NCBI GenBank assembly: GCA_015664885.1
Contig: DQPL01000090.1
Span: forward strand, 1 to 46,042
Length of the DNA stretch: 46,042 bases
From: Gemmatimonadota bacterium
GTDB taxonomy: Bacteria > Gemmatimonadota > Gemmatimonadetes > Longimicrobiales > Gaopeijiaceae
Direction of reading: 5' to 3'
In this document: positions 25,940 through 36,788 of the stretch, one piece after another
Numbering within the stretch: the stretch's first letter is position 1
How the letters are laid out: every line of letters begins with the position of its first letter
Notes under the pieces: generated by a model
What the model was told of the DNA's origin: nothing
What the model saw: the letters and a program-made list of their open reading frames with translations, nothing else
The model's database searches: none
Position numbers and translations under genes: made by a program

Positions 25940-26833
25940 TTGAGCCACGTGCCACCGTTCACGCCCGACCGGAGACTCTTTCCGTTCGAGTCCAGATGGT
26001 TCGACAGTAGCGCCGGAACTGTCCACTACATCGACGAAGGAGTGGGCGATCCGATCCTATTCTTGCACGGAAACCCGACGTGGAGCTTCCTGTACAGGGG
26101 CATCATCATTCGGCTGAAGAAGCGATTCCGTTGCATCGCGATCGACTACCCCGGCTTCGGCCTGTCCGAAGCCCCAGACAACTACGGGTACGCACCCGCA
26201 GATCACGCGGGCGTCGTCCGTGAGCTGGTCAAGCACTTGGACTTGCAGAATCTCACGATCATGGGACAAGACTGGGGCGGCCCGATCGGGCTGCGGGTGG
26301 CAGTCGACGAGACGACCCGGTTGCGAGCGCTGGTGATGGGAAACACATGGTACTGGCCCATCGACACGCTCATGTCGAAGACATTCGCGTATATCATGTC
26401 GTCTACCCCCCTGCAGTCGCAGATCCTCAGGAGGAACCTGTTCGTCGAGAAGATCATGCCGATGATGGTGAAGTATCCGCTCGCCGATGAGGTCATGCAC
26501 CATTACCGGGAGGCGCTCTCGACCCCGACCCGGCGCGTCGGTGCCGCCGAGTTTCCACGTCAGCTAATCGAGTCGACCCTCTGGCTCGGTGACCTCATGG
26601 ACGAAGTGCGGGACAGGCTCCTAAATGTGCCCATCCTGCTCCCTTGGGGACTGCATGACCTCACCTTTCCGCAGCCCTACCTGGAGCGCTTCCGCGAGGA
26701 CTTCAAGGTCAGCCAGGTGCTCCGACTCGACGCCAAGCACTACATCCAGGAAGACGCGCCGGGCGAGATCGCCGAGGCGATGCAAGGATTCCTGGACGGG
26801 CTGCCCCCCACAGGCTCGCTACCGTCGGCATGA
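25940..26833 (+). CDS. Haloalkane dehalogenase-like alpha/beta hydrolase (HLD-III pattern)
   Basis: A 297-residue alpha/beta hydrolase starting at TTG 25940 (a GTG at 25949 is an alternative). Motifs: LHGNPTWSFLYRG with Asn45, nucleophile elbow GQDWGG with Asp111 and Trp112, GNTWYWP, GLHDLTFP with Asp240, and DAKHYIQED with His267. The Asp-His-Asp triad with an Asn-Trp halide pair is, from family knowledge, the HLD-III arrangement. A nucleophilic Asp followed by Trp is diagnostic of dehalogenases over esterases. The predicted reaction is hydrolysis of a carbon-halogen bond to an alcohol and halide. Cytoplasmic: no signal sequence. Its stop codon overlaps the ATG of a fluoride-channel gene (ATGA), so the two are translated together. 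Confidence 0.85.
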   Translation: MSHVPPFTPDRRLFPFESRWFDSSAGTVHYIDEGVGDPILFLHGNPTWSFLYRGIIIRLKKRFRCIAIDYPGFGLSEAPDNYGYAPADHAGVVRELVKHLDLQNLTIMGQDWGGPIGLRVAVDETTRLRALVMGNTWYWPIDTLMSKTFAYIMSSTPLQSQILRRNLFVEKIMPMMVKYPLADEVMHHYREALSTPTRRVGAAEFPRQLIESTLWLGDLMDEVRDRLLNVPILLPWGLHDLTFPQPYLERFREDFKVSQVLRLDAKHYIQEDAPGEIAEAMQGFLDGLPPTGSLPSA

Positions 26834-27214
26834 CGCTGCTCGTGGTAGCAGCCGGAGGCGCCGTGGGTGCGGTCCTCGCGTTACCTCGCCACCGGTTGGG
26901 TACAGGACCTCACCGGGGACTCTTTTCCATGGGGCACGTTTCTCGTGAACGTCGCGGGCTCGCTCGTGCTCGGCTTCAGTATGGTCTGGCTGCAGTCGGC
27001 TGTCTCCTCGGCCGATTTGCGTCAGTTCATCGCGATCGGGTTCCTGGCGTCGTTCACGACCTTCAGCACGTTCAGCTACGAGGCGGTGGTCATGCTGCGC
27101 GACCGGGAGTGGTGGCAGGCCGGAGGGTACGTCGTGGGCTCGGTCGCGCTCAGCCTCACGGCAGTCGTCGTCGGCATGGCCATGGCCTCCGCGCTCACTC
27201 AAGGGAGGACCTAG
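26830..27214 (+). pseudogene. crcB: CrcB/Fluc fluoride channel, one-base insertion
   Basis: The ATG at 26830, overlapping the dehalogenase stop, reads MTLLVVAAGGAVGAVL and then leaves frame. Removing one G in CTCGCGTTAC (about 26878-26882) gives GAVLRYLATGWVQDL, the exact start of a Fluc/CrcB channel. It continues with SFPWGTFLVNVAGSLVLGF (the GTFxVN motif), GFLASFTTFSTFSYEAV (the TTFSTFS fluoride-selectivity motif) and four membrane helices to the stop at 27214. The corrected length, about 128 residues, is normal. Every key motif survives, so this is either a recent mutation or a sequencing error. If functional it exports fluoride from the cytoplasm. Confidence 0.85.
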
Positions 27215-27256
27215 TGAATGCCCACGCGATCCTCTATCGGACTGAGGCCCTGGTTA

Positions 27257-27329
27257 TGGTCGCTACAGGACTTGAACCTGTGACATCCACGATGTGAACG
27301 TGGCGCTCTACCAGCTGAGCTAAGCGACC
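27257..27329 (-). tRNA. tRNA-Val (anticodon CAC)
   Basis: On the minus strand the sequence folds as a 73-base tRNA. The acceptor GGTCGCT pairs with AGCGACC, with discriminator A. The D arm has TAGCTCAGCTGG, and the anticodon stem CCACG/CGTGG closes the loop TTCACAT (anticodon CAC, reading GTG). The T arm contains GGTTCAAGTCC. No CCA is encoded. It lies 4 bases downstream of tRNA-Glu and is likely in one transcript with it. Confidence 0.95.
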
Positions 27330-27333
27330 TCAG

Positions 27334-27406
27334 TACCCCCACGGGGAGTCGAACCCCGGTCTCCGCCGTGAGAGGGCGATATCCTAGGCCACTAGACGAT
27401 GAGGGC
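27334..27406 (-). tRNA. tRNA-Glu (anticodon CTC)
   Basis: 73 bases on the minus strand. The acceptor GCCCTCA pairs with TGGGGGT (two G-U pairs), and discriminator A follows. The D arm holds GTCTAGTGGCCTAGGA, the anticodon loop is CTCTCAC (anticodon CTC, reading GAG), and the T arm is CGGGGTTCGACTCCCCG. No CCA is encoded. It precedes tRNA-Val by 4 bases. Confidence 0.95.
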
Positions 27407-27601
27407 ATCGTTCCTCCAATCCTTCTGAAGAGCCCAAAAATTACGAAAGGGCCGCTCGGAGCGTCAACCCCTCAACGCCCAACCTACCTTACGTGTCATT
27501 TATTCTGGTGCATGTGGGATTCCAACGAGGTGCAGGAAGTGCCTGCGCATGACGGCAAGTTACTCTCCCACAAAGAATTAGGTGGCGTGGGCGGGGCAAC
27601 A

Positions 27602-27892
27602 ATGGTGAGCGCGCTGAACCCGGAGTCGATTCGTGGCTGGCTGAGGAACCGACGGGGATGGAAGCGGCGCTCGAACAAATTGATCAAGGACTTCTCGTTC
27701 GGGTCTTTCCGGGATTCGATCGTGTTCGTGAACAGGGTCGCCACATTGGCCGACTCTCACGATCATCATCCCGACATCGACGTTCGTTATTCAACGGTGA
27801 CCCTCACGCTTAGTACCAACGACCCAAGGGGAATCACCGAGAAGGACCTAGAGCTGGCCGAGCAGATCGACTTCGCGACATCGACGCACTGA
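27602..27892 (+). CDS. 4a-hydroxytetrahydrobiopterin (pterin-4a-carbinolamine) dehydratase
   Basis: A 96-residue protein from the ATG at 27602. A 5' extension in frame exists but runs into the tRNA genes; an ATG at 27512 is a less likely alternative. Family landmarks: GWKRRSNKLIKDFSFGSF, VFVNRVATLADSHDHHPDID with the catalytic HHPD, YSTVTLTLSTND, and GITEKDLELAEQID. The enzyme recycles pterin cofactor after aromatic amino acid hydroxylases. No hydroxylase is in the window, so it may act elsewhere or as a binding partner of a regulator. The region 27407-27601 upstream holds no other gene that I recognise. Confidence 0.85.
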   Translation: MVSALNPESIRGWLRNRRGWKRRSNKLIKDFSFGSFRDSIVFVNRVATLADSHDHHPDIDVRYSTVTLTLSTNDPRGITEKDLELAEQIDFATSTH

Positions 27893-27909
27893 TGGCTTCG
27901 GTCGGTCCG

Positions 27910-28587
27910 CTAGGACCACGAGGGCGACGTATGGAGTACGCCCTCTAGATCGGACAGATAGAAGTCCGGCTCTTCAGCGGCGAGTACCTCACGACTGAAC
28001 GGCCCCCAAAGCGCCGCGGCGGTGTGGGTTCCAGCGGCCCTGCCCGCGCACAGGTCGAAGGGTGAGTCCCCCACGAACAGCACCTGGTTCGCTTCGTGCG
28101 CGAGGCCGAGCCGGTCCAGCGCCAGGTGTACAGGTTCCGGATCCGGCTTGGGCCGCTCGACCTCGTCGGCGCACACGACTGTGTCGAGGCTCTGCCACAG
28201 TTCGCAGCACTCAAGCGTACGCCGCGCCACTCCGCTACGCTTGCTCGTCACGACCGCCAGGCTGGTCCCGCGCTCTCGCAGCGTCGCTAGTGCGGAGGCC
28301 GCACCCGGGAACGGCTGCACCAGGTCGTCGTGGATCTCGCGTTGGTACTCCACATAAGTCGTGCGCATGCGCTCGGCCTCGGCGGCATCTCGAGCGAAAT
28401 CCGCGAGCTGCCGCGGCAGCGGAATGCCGATGGTCGCCAGGAAACGCTCGTCGGGCGGCGCTTCCCCGAGATGCGTGCGCATGGTGTGTCGGTAGCTGAG
28501 CAGGATCAGCTCGATGGTGTCGGCAAGCGTGCCGTCGAGGTCGAACAGCACGGCCTTCCAGGCTGGGCTCGATGGTGCGGTCGTCAC
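27910..28587 (-). CDS. HAD-superfamily phosphatase (phosphoglycolate phosphatase-like)
   Basis: 225 residues from a GTG at 28587. HAD motif I is FDLDGTLADT (Asp16, Asp18), motif II is the VVTSKRSGVAR region, motif III is the Lys in ERPKPDPEPV, and motif IV is VLFVGDSPFDL. A helical cap lies between motifs I and II. The sequence is closest to the Gph/PPase group, which acts on phosphoglycolate, pyrophosphate or sugar phosphates. The GTG overlaps the stop of the aminotransferase gene (GTGA), so the two are coupled; it is the last gene of the minus-strand operon. Confidence 0.88.
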   Translation of the reverse strand: MTTAPSSPAWKAVLFDLDGTLADTIELILLSYRHTMRTHLGEAPPDERFLATIGIPLPRQLADFARDAAEAERMRTTYVEYQREIHDDLVQPFPGAASALATLRERGTSLAVVTSKRSGVARRTLECCELWQSLDTVVCADEVERPKPDPEPVHLALDRLGLAHEANQVLFVGDSPFDLCAGRAAGTHTAAALWGPFSREVLAAEEPDFYLSDLEGVLHTSPSWS

Positions 28588-29933
28588 CCTTGAGCAACCT
28601 CTTGAATCAACCGAACCAGGACACGGCATGCGTGTTCCGCCTGCAGGTCACTCAGTGTTGCAGGCGGCGTCAGTTCAATCACCTGACCACGATCGCCGGC
28701 AGGCAGCAGAATCAGCCCCTCACGGAGAGCGGCCTCCGCGACACGCACGGCCTGTCCCTCACCTACCAACTCGATCCCTATCAGTGCCCCGAGTCCGCGC
28801 ACGTCGATCACCCCCTGCGCGGAGGCCAACTCCCCGCGTAGAACCTCCAGCAGCCGAGCACCGAGCGCGCGTGCTCTGTCGGCGATGTGCTCGCTCTCGA
28901 GTATATTCAAAAACGCAAGCGCCGCCGCACACGCAAGGGGGTGCCCCAAAAACGTACTGGTATGGATCGCCTCTCCACGGCTTTCGGGCCAAGCGTCCAT
29001 CACTTCGCGGCGCGCGAGGCATGCCGAGATCGGGACTCCCCCGCCCAGGGCCTTTCCCACGCACACGATGTCCGGCTCCAGGCCAACCAGCTGCGAGGCG
29101 AACATCGCGCCACAACGGCCCAGACCGGTGAGAACCTCGTCCGCGATCACGAGCACTCCCGACTCCGACGCGATCTGCGACAACGAAGCCATGAAGCCGT
29201 CCGGCGCGATCCTCGCGCCCGCCCTCCCCTGTACGGGCTCCACGATCACCGCCCCGATGGCATCGCCGTTCGGCGGTCCGTTCTCGAGTGCGACGCGCAC
29301 CTCGGTGAGCGCCATGTCCGCCGCTCCCTCCCCGTCCAACGCGAGGTCGGGAAAGGCCGCGAAGGCCACACCCCCGTACAGCCTGCCCGTGAAAGGCGCG
29401 CGAAAGTGCTCGCGCTCCGTGACCGCGAGCGCACCCAGCGTGAGCCCGTGGTACCCGCCCGTGAAAGCGAGCAGGCCCGGCCGTCCCGTCGCGACCTGCG
29501 CCGTCTTCAGCGCGACTTCGACGGCTTCGGAGCCGGTAGTCGCCAGCACCGCACGTGCCTGGCCCCAGGGAGCCAGCGCGCAAAGGCGCTCGAGCAATTC
29601 CAGCTTCGGGCCCGAAGGGTGCACGTCGCCCATGCCGTGCATGAGGGTCCCGGACTGTTCACGCACAGCCGAGACGACCGCAGGGTTGTTGTGGCCCAAC
29701 AGCGCCACGCCGAACGCGCTGCTCAGATCGACGTAGACGTTGCCGTCCACGTCACGCACGTTCGCCCCGCGCGCCTCCTGCCAGAAGACGGGCCAGCCGT
29801 CGTCGACATAGGTGATGTTGCGCGATTCCACCGCACGCAGACGCTCAACCATCGCACGTGATGCATCAGCAGGAGGCTGGACGCGAACTTCGGGGAGCAG
29901 CGCTCCGAAGCCATCGTCGCTTCGGTCGTTCAA
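28584..29933 (-). CDS. Class III PLP-dependent aminotransferase
   Basis: A 449-residue fold-type I aminotransferase. It shows ATTGSEAVEVALKTAQVATG for the phosphate-binding region, GGYHG (159-163), VIVEPVQGRAGARI, IADEVLTGLGRCG with Asp265 and the PLP lysine in GKALGGGVPISA (Lys294). This is the 4-aminobutyrate/acetylornithine-type group; the amino donor cannot be told from sequence. There is no signal peptide. It sits 13 bases after fabI and overlaps the HAD gene by 4 bases. Cotranscription with lipid and DNA repair genes gives no strong clue to its pathway. Confidence 0.9.
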   Translation of the reverse strand: MNDRSDDGFGALLPEVRVQPPADASRAMVERLRAVESRNITYVDDGWPVFWQEARGANVRDVDGNVYVDLSSAFGVALLGHNNPAVVSAVREQSGTLMHGMGDVHPSGPKLELLERLCALAPWGQARAVLATTGSEAVEVALKTAQVATGRPGLLAFTGGYHGLTLGALAVTEREHFRAPFTGRLYGGVAFAAFPDLALDGEGAADMALTEVRVALENGPPNGDAIGAVIVEPVQGRAGARIAPDGFMASLSQIASESGVLVIADEVLTGLGRCGAMFASQLVGLEPDIVCVGKALGGGVPISACLARREVMDAWPESRGEAIHTSTFLGHPLACAAALAFLNILESEHIADRARALGARLLEVLRGELASAQGVIDVRGLGALIGIELVGEGQAVRVAEAALREGLILLPAGDRGQVIELTPPATLSDLQAEHACRVLVRLIQEVAQG

Positions 29934-29946
29934 GGACCCTCCGAGT

Positions 29947-30846
29947 CTATTCTGCGCTCATCCGTGTGTGGGCCGGCATGCCCATGATGTGATAGCCCTT
30001 GTCGACATGCAGCGTCTCACCGGTGATGCCTGATGCGAGCGGCGAGCACAGGAATGCGGCTGCATGACCGACGTCCTCTGCCGCGGTGGCCTCGGGCAGC
30101 GCAGCATTGGCCGCATAGTAGTCGACCATGAGCTCGATCGTACCGATCGCCTTGGCGGCTCTACTCGCCAAGGGCCCCGCGCTGATGGTGTTCACGCGAA
30201 TGCCGAATTTGCGGCCGGCTTCGAACGCCAGCGTGCGGGTGTCGCTCTCCAGCGCAGCCTTTGCCGAGCTCATGCCTCCACCATAACCAGGGATGACACG
30301 CTCGGCTGCGAGGTAGGAGAGCGAAACCAGGGCGCCCCCTTCGTTCATGAGCGGGCCGAAACGCTGGATCATGCTCACCATGGAGTAGGCACTCGCACTC
30401 ACCGCCTCGAGGTACCCATGCCGGCTGGTCTCGATGAGCGGATTGCGCACTTCGGGACCGTTGGCCAGCGAGTGCACGACCACATCCAGACACGCGTCCC
30501 CGAAGTCGGCACGCATTTTGTCAGCGACACCCTGGATGGTGTAGCCCTCGAGCTCGGCATAGCGCTTGGACGAGCTCACCTCGTCGGGCACGTCGCCGGG
30601 AGTGTCGTATGCGGCGTCAAGCGGGTAGATCCGTTCGAACTCGATCTCACCTCCACCGGGCAGCGAGAGGTCCAGCTTCCCGCGCTCCAGGCTCTTGGTG
30701 AAGATCCTCATGGTCGGTGGCCAGGTGCCGACGGACACCGACGCTCCGGCCGCAGCGAGCGCGCGTACGATGGCCCAGCCGTATCCCCTGTCGTCGGCAA
30801 CGCCTGCTACGAGCGCTCGTTTTCCGGACAGATCGATCGGAAGCAT
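29947..30846 (-). CDS. fabI: Enoyl-[acyl-carrier-protein] reductase (NADH), FabI
   Basis: A 299-residue short-chain dehydrogenase of the FabI group, reducing enoyl-ACP in the last step of each fatty-acid elongation round. The N-terminal nucleotide-binding region is [18 protein letters not shown], and the active site shows [21 protein letters not shown]: Tyr178, Tyr188 and Lys196 fit the catalytic tyrosines and lysine of E. coli FabI. It is longer than E. coli FabI (262), mainly because of an extra segment at about 45-105 ([15 protein letters not shown]), as seen in plant and chlamydial-type enzymes. Tight spacing to the antiporter (32 bases) and aminotransferase (13 bases) genes places it in the six-gene operon. 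Confidence 0.92.
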   Translation of the reverse strand: MLPIDLSGKRALVAGVADDRGYGWAIVRALAAAGASVSVGTWPPTMRIFTKSLERGKLDLSLPGGGEIEFERIYPLDAAYDTPGDVPDEVSSSKRYAELEGYTIQGVADKMRADFGDACLDVVVHSLANGPEVRNPLIETSRHGYLEAVSASAYSMVSMIQRFGPLMNEGGALVSLSYLAAERVIPGYGGGMSSAKAALESDTRTLAFEAGRKFGIRVNTISAGPLASRAAKAIGTIELMVDYYAANAALPEATAAEDVGHAAAFLCSPLASGITGETLHVDKGYHIMGMPAHTRMSAE

Positions 30847-30878
30847 TAACTCACAGTCCTTCTAAGGGTGAGCTGAAC

Positions 30879-31841
30879 CTACAGGAGCCATGTGACCGCG
30901 CCGACGTAGCACGCGAGCAACAAGGCGCCCTCCCAGCGTCGAATGCGCCAACGAGTGCGTAAGATGGGGAAAAGCAACAACGACATGGCGACGACCACCA
31001 CGAGCTCTCGCGTGAGCACATGCGAAGGGATGGCCAGCGGACTCACGACCGAAGCGGTGCCCAAGATGGCGGCCACGTTGAAGATATTGGAGCCGATCAC
31101 ATTGCCGACGGCGATGTCCGCTTCTGAGCGCAGGGCTGCGACGAGCGAGGTCGCCAACTCGGGCAATGACGTGCCCACGGCCACGACCGTAAGGCCAATG
31201 ACCACCTCGGAGATGCCGAGGGAGCTGGCGATCTCGACCGCGCCCTCGACGATGCAAATGCCACCGAGGACCAGACACACCGAACCTGCGATCACCCAGA
31301 GTACGTCGGTGCCCGAAACGAGTGAGGTCGTGCGGTCGGACTCCTTCATGAACTCCTCGTACTCGCCGAGGATTTCGGGAGCCTCATCCTCCACGGAGTA
31401 GAACACGAAGATCAGGTATGCGACCAAGGCGAATAGCAGAAGCACGCCATCGCCCCGGCTCAGCACGCCGTCCCACGCCAACGGATAGAGCGCGAGCGTG
31501 ACCAGCAGCATGAGCGGCATCTCGCGCCACACGACGCGCTCGCGCACATCGAGCGGCCGGACGAGCGCAGTGACGCCCAGGATCAAGCCGATGTTGGCCA
31601 AATTCGATCCCATGACGTTGCCGATCGCGAGGTCCGGATTTCCACCGAGCGCTGCGACGGTGCAGACCACGAGCTCAGGAGCGGAAGTACCGAACGAGAC
31701 GACGGTGAGGCCAACCACGATGGGGCTGACACCGAGGGAGGCCGCGAGCCGTGCCGCTCCGCGCACGAGCCACTCCGCTCCGTAATAGAGAACCCCGATC
31801 CCGCAAATGAGCAGTACGACGTCACCGATCATCCCCCTCAC
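30879..31841 (-). CDS. Calcium/sodium antiporter (CaCA family, YrbG-like)
   Basis: A 320-residue membrane protein of two inverted five-helix halves. Each half carries the CaCA alpha-repeat: VGLTVVSFGTSAPELVV in the first and IGLTVVAVGTSLPELATS in the second, with GNVMGSN and GNVIGSN ion-site motifs. The family exchanges sodium or protons for calcium. The acidic loop in the middle (YSVEDEAPEILGEYEEFM) is the usual cytoplasmic connector. An ATG at 31832 is an alternative start. It follows polX by 10 bases and precedes fabI by 32 bases. Confidence 0.92.
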   Translation of the reverse strand: MRGMIGDVVLLICGIGVLYYGAEWLVRGAARLAASLGVSPIVVGLTVVSFGTSAPELVVCTVAALGGNPDLAIGNVMGSNLANIGLILGVTALVRPLDVRERVVWREMPLMLLVTLALYPLAWDGVLSRGDGVLLLFALVAYLIFVFYSVEDEAPEILGEYEEFMKESDRTTSLVSGTDVLWVIAGSVCLVLGGICIVEGAVEIASSLGISEVVIGLTVVAVGTSLPELATSLVAALRSEADIAVGNVIGSNIFNVAAILGTASVVSPLAIPSHVLTRELVVVVAMSLLLFPILRTRWRIRRWEGALLLACYVGAVTWLL

Positions 31842-31851
31842 CCTCGTTCGG

Positions 31852-33615
31852 TCACGTCTCGCGTCTTCCCAGCCAGCCCATCATCTCCTCCACAGAGCGC
31901 GTGTTCAACACGTCGCTGGCCTCCAGCCACCCCCGTCGCGCCTGGTCTACGCCGAAGCGCATGTCGGCAAGGCCTCGTAGCGAATGCGCATCCGTGCTGA
32001 TCACTACTGGTACTGCGAGCTCTTTGGCTCGGTGCACGTGCACATCACTGAAGTCCAGCCGGTTCGGGTTCGCATTGAGTTCTACTGCCACGGACAAGTC
32101 CGCCGCGGCCTCGAGCACGGCCTCTACGTCGAGCTCGAAGGGTTCGCGGCGGTTGATTCTTCGTCCTGTGGGGTGGGCCAATATATCAGCAGATGGGTGC
32201 TGCATGGCACGGAGTACCCGATCGGTCATGGTCTTCTTGTTCTGATCCATGAACGAATGCACCGAGATGACGAGCACGTCGAGCTGCTCCAGCACGTCGT
32301 CCGGCATGTCCAGCGAGCCGTCCTTGAGGATGTCGACCTCGACACTCTTGAGGATCCGGATGCCCGGCACGAGCTCCTGAACCTGCTCGATTTCGGCCCA
32401 CTGCTCGCGCGCGCGCTCCGGGGTCAGTCCCTGCACCATCGCCATTGCCTGGCTGTGGTCCGTGAGCGCGAAATACTCGTAGCCGCGCTCGAGGCACGAC
32501 CTCGCCATCTCCTCGACCGATGCCTTGCCGTCGCTCCACGTGGAGTGCATCTGCAGATCACCGCGGATGTCCTCAAGCGATACCAGCTCGGGCAGCTCGT
32601 CTTCACAGGCTGCCTCGACCTCACCGCGGTTCTCCCGCAGTTCCGGCGGAACCCACGACATGCCCAACACCTCGTACACGCTCTGCTCGGTGTCGCCAGC
32701 TAGCCTCTCTCCGTCTTCCTTGCCGATCGGTTCGTCGTCTTCGGTCTCTGGCACCCGGAAAACACCCCATTCGTTGACGCGCAACCCTTGGCGGACCGCA
32801 CGACTACGCACCGCGACGTTGTGCTCCTTGGAGCCGGAGAAGTACTGCAGCGCCGCGCCGAAGGACCTCGACGGGATCACGCGCAGGTCGACCTGCAATC
32901 CCGAGTGAAGCACGATACTGCCCTTGGTGCTGCCTGCGCCTACCACGCGCTGCGCGCCCGAGAAGGACACGAAATGGTCCACGACAGGCGTGCCGTCACC
33001 CTCGAGCTCGGCGAGGATGTCGACGTCGCCGATCGTCTCTTTGCGACGGCGAAGGCTTCCCGCGAGCTCGATGCGTGCGACGCCTGGCGCTGACTGCATG
33101 TGCTCGAGCAGTCCCGCGATGAGCCTCTCGGTCTCGCGGATCTGGAAGCGACCCGTGTGTTTCTTATGGTCTTCGATCGCATCGATGATCTTGGCCGCGC
33201 TCTTCACCCCGAAGCCGTCGAGCGTCTGCACGCGCCCGGCCTCGAGCTCGGCCGCGAGATCATCCACCGTGCGCACGTCCAACTCCTCGAAAAGCTTCCT
33301 GGCCTTCTTGGGGCCCACGCCGTCGAGCCGCATGAGCTGCACGAGTGAGCGAGGGAACTCGGCCGAGACCTCCTCTAGACGGCTGATGGAGCCACTAGTG
33401 AGAAACTCGCCGATGTATTTGGTGACGCTCTTGCCGACACCGGGCAACTCGGTCAGGTCCTCTCCGGCCGCCACCATGTCCTTGAGTGGCCGGCTGAGAC
33501 TGTTGATCGTATTAACGGCGTTCCGGTACGCACGGATGCGAAAAGGTGAAGCGCCCTGGATCTCGAGCAGGTCGGCGAGCTCTGTCAAGGTGCGGGCAAC
33601 GTCGAGATTCTCCAT
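31852..33615 (-). CDS. polX: DNA polymerase X with PHP nuclease domain
   Basis: 587 residues. The N-terminal part is a family X polymerase: helix-hairpin-helix LTELPGVGKSVTKYIGE and LDGVGPKKARKLFEEL, and the nucleotidyl transfer site GSLRRRKETIGDVDIL with Asp197 and Asp199. The C-terminal part, from about 350, is the PHP domain, with MHSTWSDGKASVEEM, ALTDHSQ, VEVDIL, ILAHPTG and a final STDAHS. PolX proteins fill short gaps in base excision repair, and the PHP part is a 3'-5' exonuclease or phosphatase. It lies 31 bases after ligA, which seals the nicks PolX leaves, so the pair forms a repair unit. Confidence 0.93.
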   Translation of the reverse strand: MENLDVARTLTELADLLEIQGASPFRIRAYRNAVNTINSLSRPLKDMVAAGEDLTELPGVGKSVTKYIGEFLTSGSISRLEEVSAEFPRSLVQLMRLDGVGPKKARKLFEELDVRTVDDLAAELEAGRVQTLDGFGVKSAAKIIDAIEDHKKHTGRFQIRETERLIAGLLEHMQSAPGVARIELAGSLRRRKETIGDVDILAELEGDGTPVVDHFVSFSGAQRVVGAGSTKGSIVLHSGLQVDLRVIPSRSFGAALQYFSGSKEHNVAVRSRAVRQGLRVNEWGVFRVPETEDDEPIGKEDGERLAGDTEQSVYEVLGMSWVPPELRENRGEVEAACEDELPELVSLEDIRGDLQMHSTWSDGKASVEEMARSCLERGYEYFALTDHSQAMAMVQGLTPERAREQWAEIEQVQELVPGIRILKSVEVDILKDGSLDMPDDVLEQLDVLVISVHSFMDQNKKTMTDRVLRAMQHPSADILAHPTGRRINRREPFELDVEAVLEAAADLSVAVELNANPNRLDFSDVHVHRAKELAVPVVISTDAHSLRGLADMRFGVDQARRGWLEASDVLNTRSVEEMMGWLGRRET

Positions 33616-33646
33616 CAGGCGCTGGCCTGCGGCGAGGCTTCGTGGG

Positions 33647-35851
<2,205 letters not shown>

Positions 35852-35871
35852 CTACTCTTCCATCAGCCTAA

Positions 35872-36765
35872 GTGAGCTGGTGCTTATGCACCGTGGCGTT
35901 CGCAGGACCCGCGTCGCCCATGAGCGCCCAGGAGTTGATAGGCGCAGCTGATGCCCTACGGTTCGAATCGCCGGAGCCGGACCATCGCATCGCATACGGG
36001 AGTCATCCACTTCAGTTCGGCAATCTCAGACTCCCCGCGGGTGACGGTCCCCATCCCGTGGTGGCACTCGTGCACGGCGGGTGCTGGTTGTCGATGTTCG
36101 ACCTCACCTACATGGGTCAGGCCGAGCAGGCGATGGCAGACGCGGGATTCGCGGTCTGGAGCATCGAGTACCGGCGAGTGGGAGACGAAGGCGGCGGCTG
36201 GCCCGCGACGTACCTCGATGTCGGTAGCGGCTTCGACCACCTGCGAGAGCTCTCCGGGCCCCACGACCTGGATCTGACGCGCGTGGTGGCGGCCGGTCAC
36301 TCCGCTGGCGGCGCGTTGGCGCTCTGGGCCGCAGCACGAGACAAGATCGACTCCTCCAGCGAACTGTATGTGCACGACCCGGTGTCGGTGCAAGCGGTGT
36401 TCGCGCTCGCGCCAGCTGCCGACCTCGAGGGCCTCCAGACAGGTGGCACCTGCGGCAACGTGGTGGGTCGACTCATGGGTGGATCATCCGCCGAGAACCC
36501 GGACCGCTATGCTGCGGCGTCTCCCATGCAGCTGGCCCCGGTTGGAGTGCCACAGACACTTTTGATTGGCGGGCTCGACACGGCCTGGGGGCCCCCAGGC
36601 CGTGCGTACCACAATCGCGCGATCACCGCGGGTGACTCAGGAGTGCGCGTTGTCGACCTGCCCGAGTCGGGCCACTTCGAGATGGTCGTGCCAACTACAT
36701 CGACATGGCGGTTGGTTATCGCCGCACTCGAGGACACATTTGCGGGGCTCGAGTCCGGCAACTAA
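35872..36765 (+). CDS. Secreted alpha/beta hydrolase (esterase/formamidase-like)
   Basis: 297 residues from a GTG at 35872. The oxyanion motif is VALVHGGCW (His68), the nucleophile elbow is GHSAGGALALW (Ser144), the acid is in GGLDTAWGPPG and the base in ESGHFEM. This HGGxW type belongs with esterases, kynurenine formamidases and carboxylesterases. The N-terminus (TVAFAGPASPMSAQ) looks like the second half of a signal peptide. An in-frame ATG at 35839, with GGGAGC ahead of it, would add [10 protein letters not shown] but is cut off by a TAA at 35869-35871. The intact leader may therefore have been broken by one mutation. It precedes the secreted amidohydrolase by 23 bases and divergently faces ligA. 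Confidence 0.85.
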   Translation: MSWCLCTVAFAGPASPMSAQELIGAADALRFESPEPDHRIAYGSHPLQFGNLRLPAGDGPHPVVALVHGGCWLSMFDLTYMGQAEQAMADAGFAVWSIEYRRVGDEGGGWPATYLDVGSGFDHLRELSGPHDLDLTRVVAAGHSAGGALALWAAARDKIDSSSELYVHDPVSVQAVFALAPAADLEGLQTGGTCGNVVGRLMGGSSAENPDRYAAASPMQLAPVGVPQTLLIGGLDTAWGPPGRAYHNRAITAGDSGVRVVDLPESGHFEMVVPTTSTWRLVIAALEDTFAGLESGN

Positions 36766-36788
36766 CAAGACATGTGTTGGGAGGAAGT

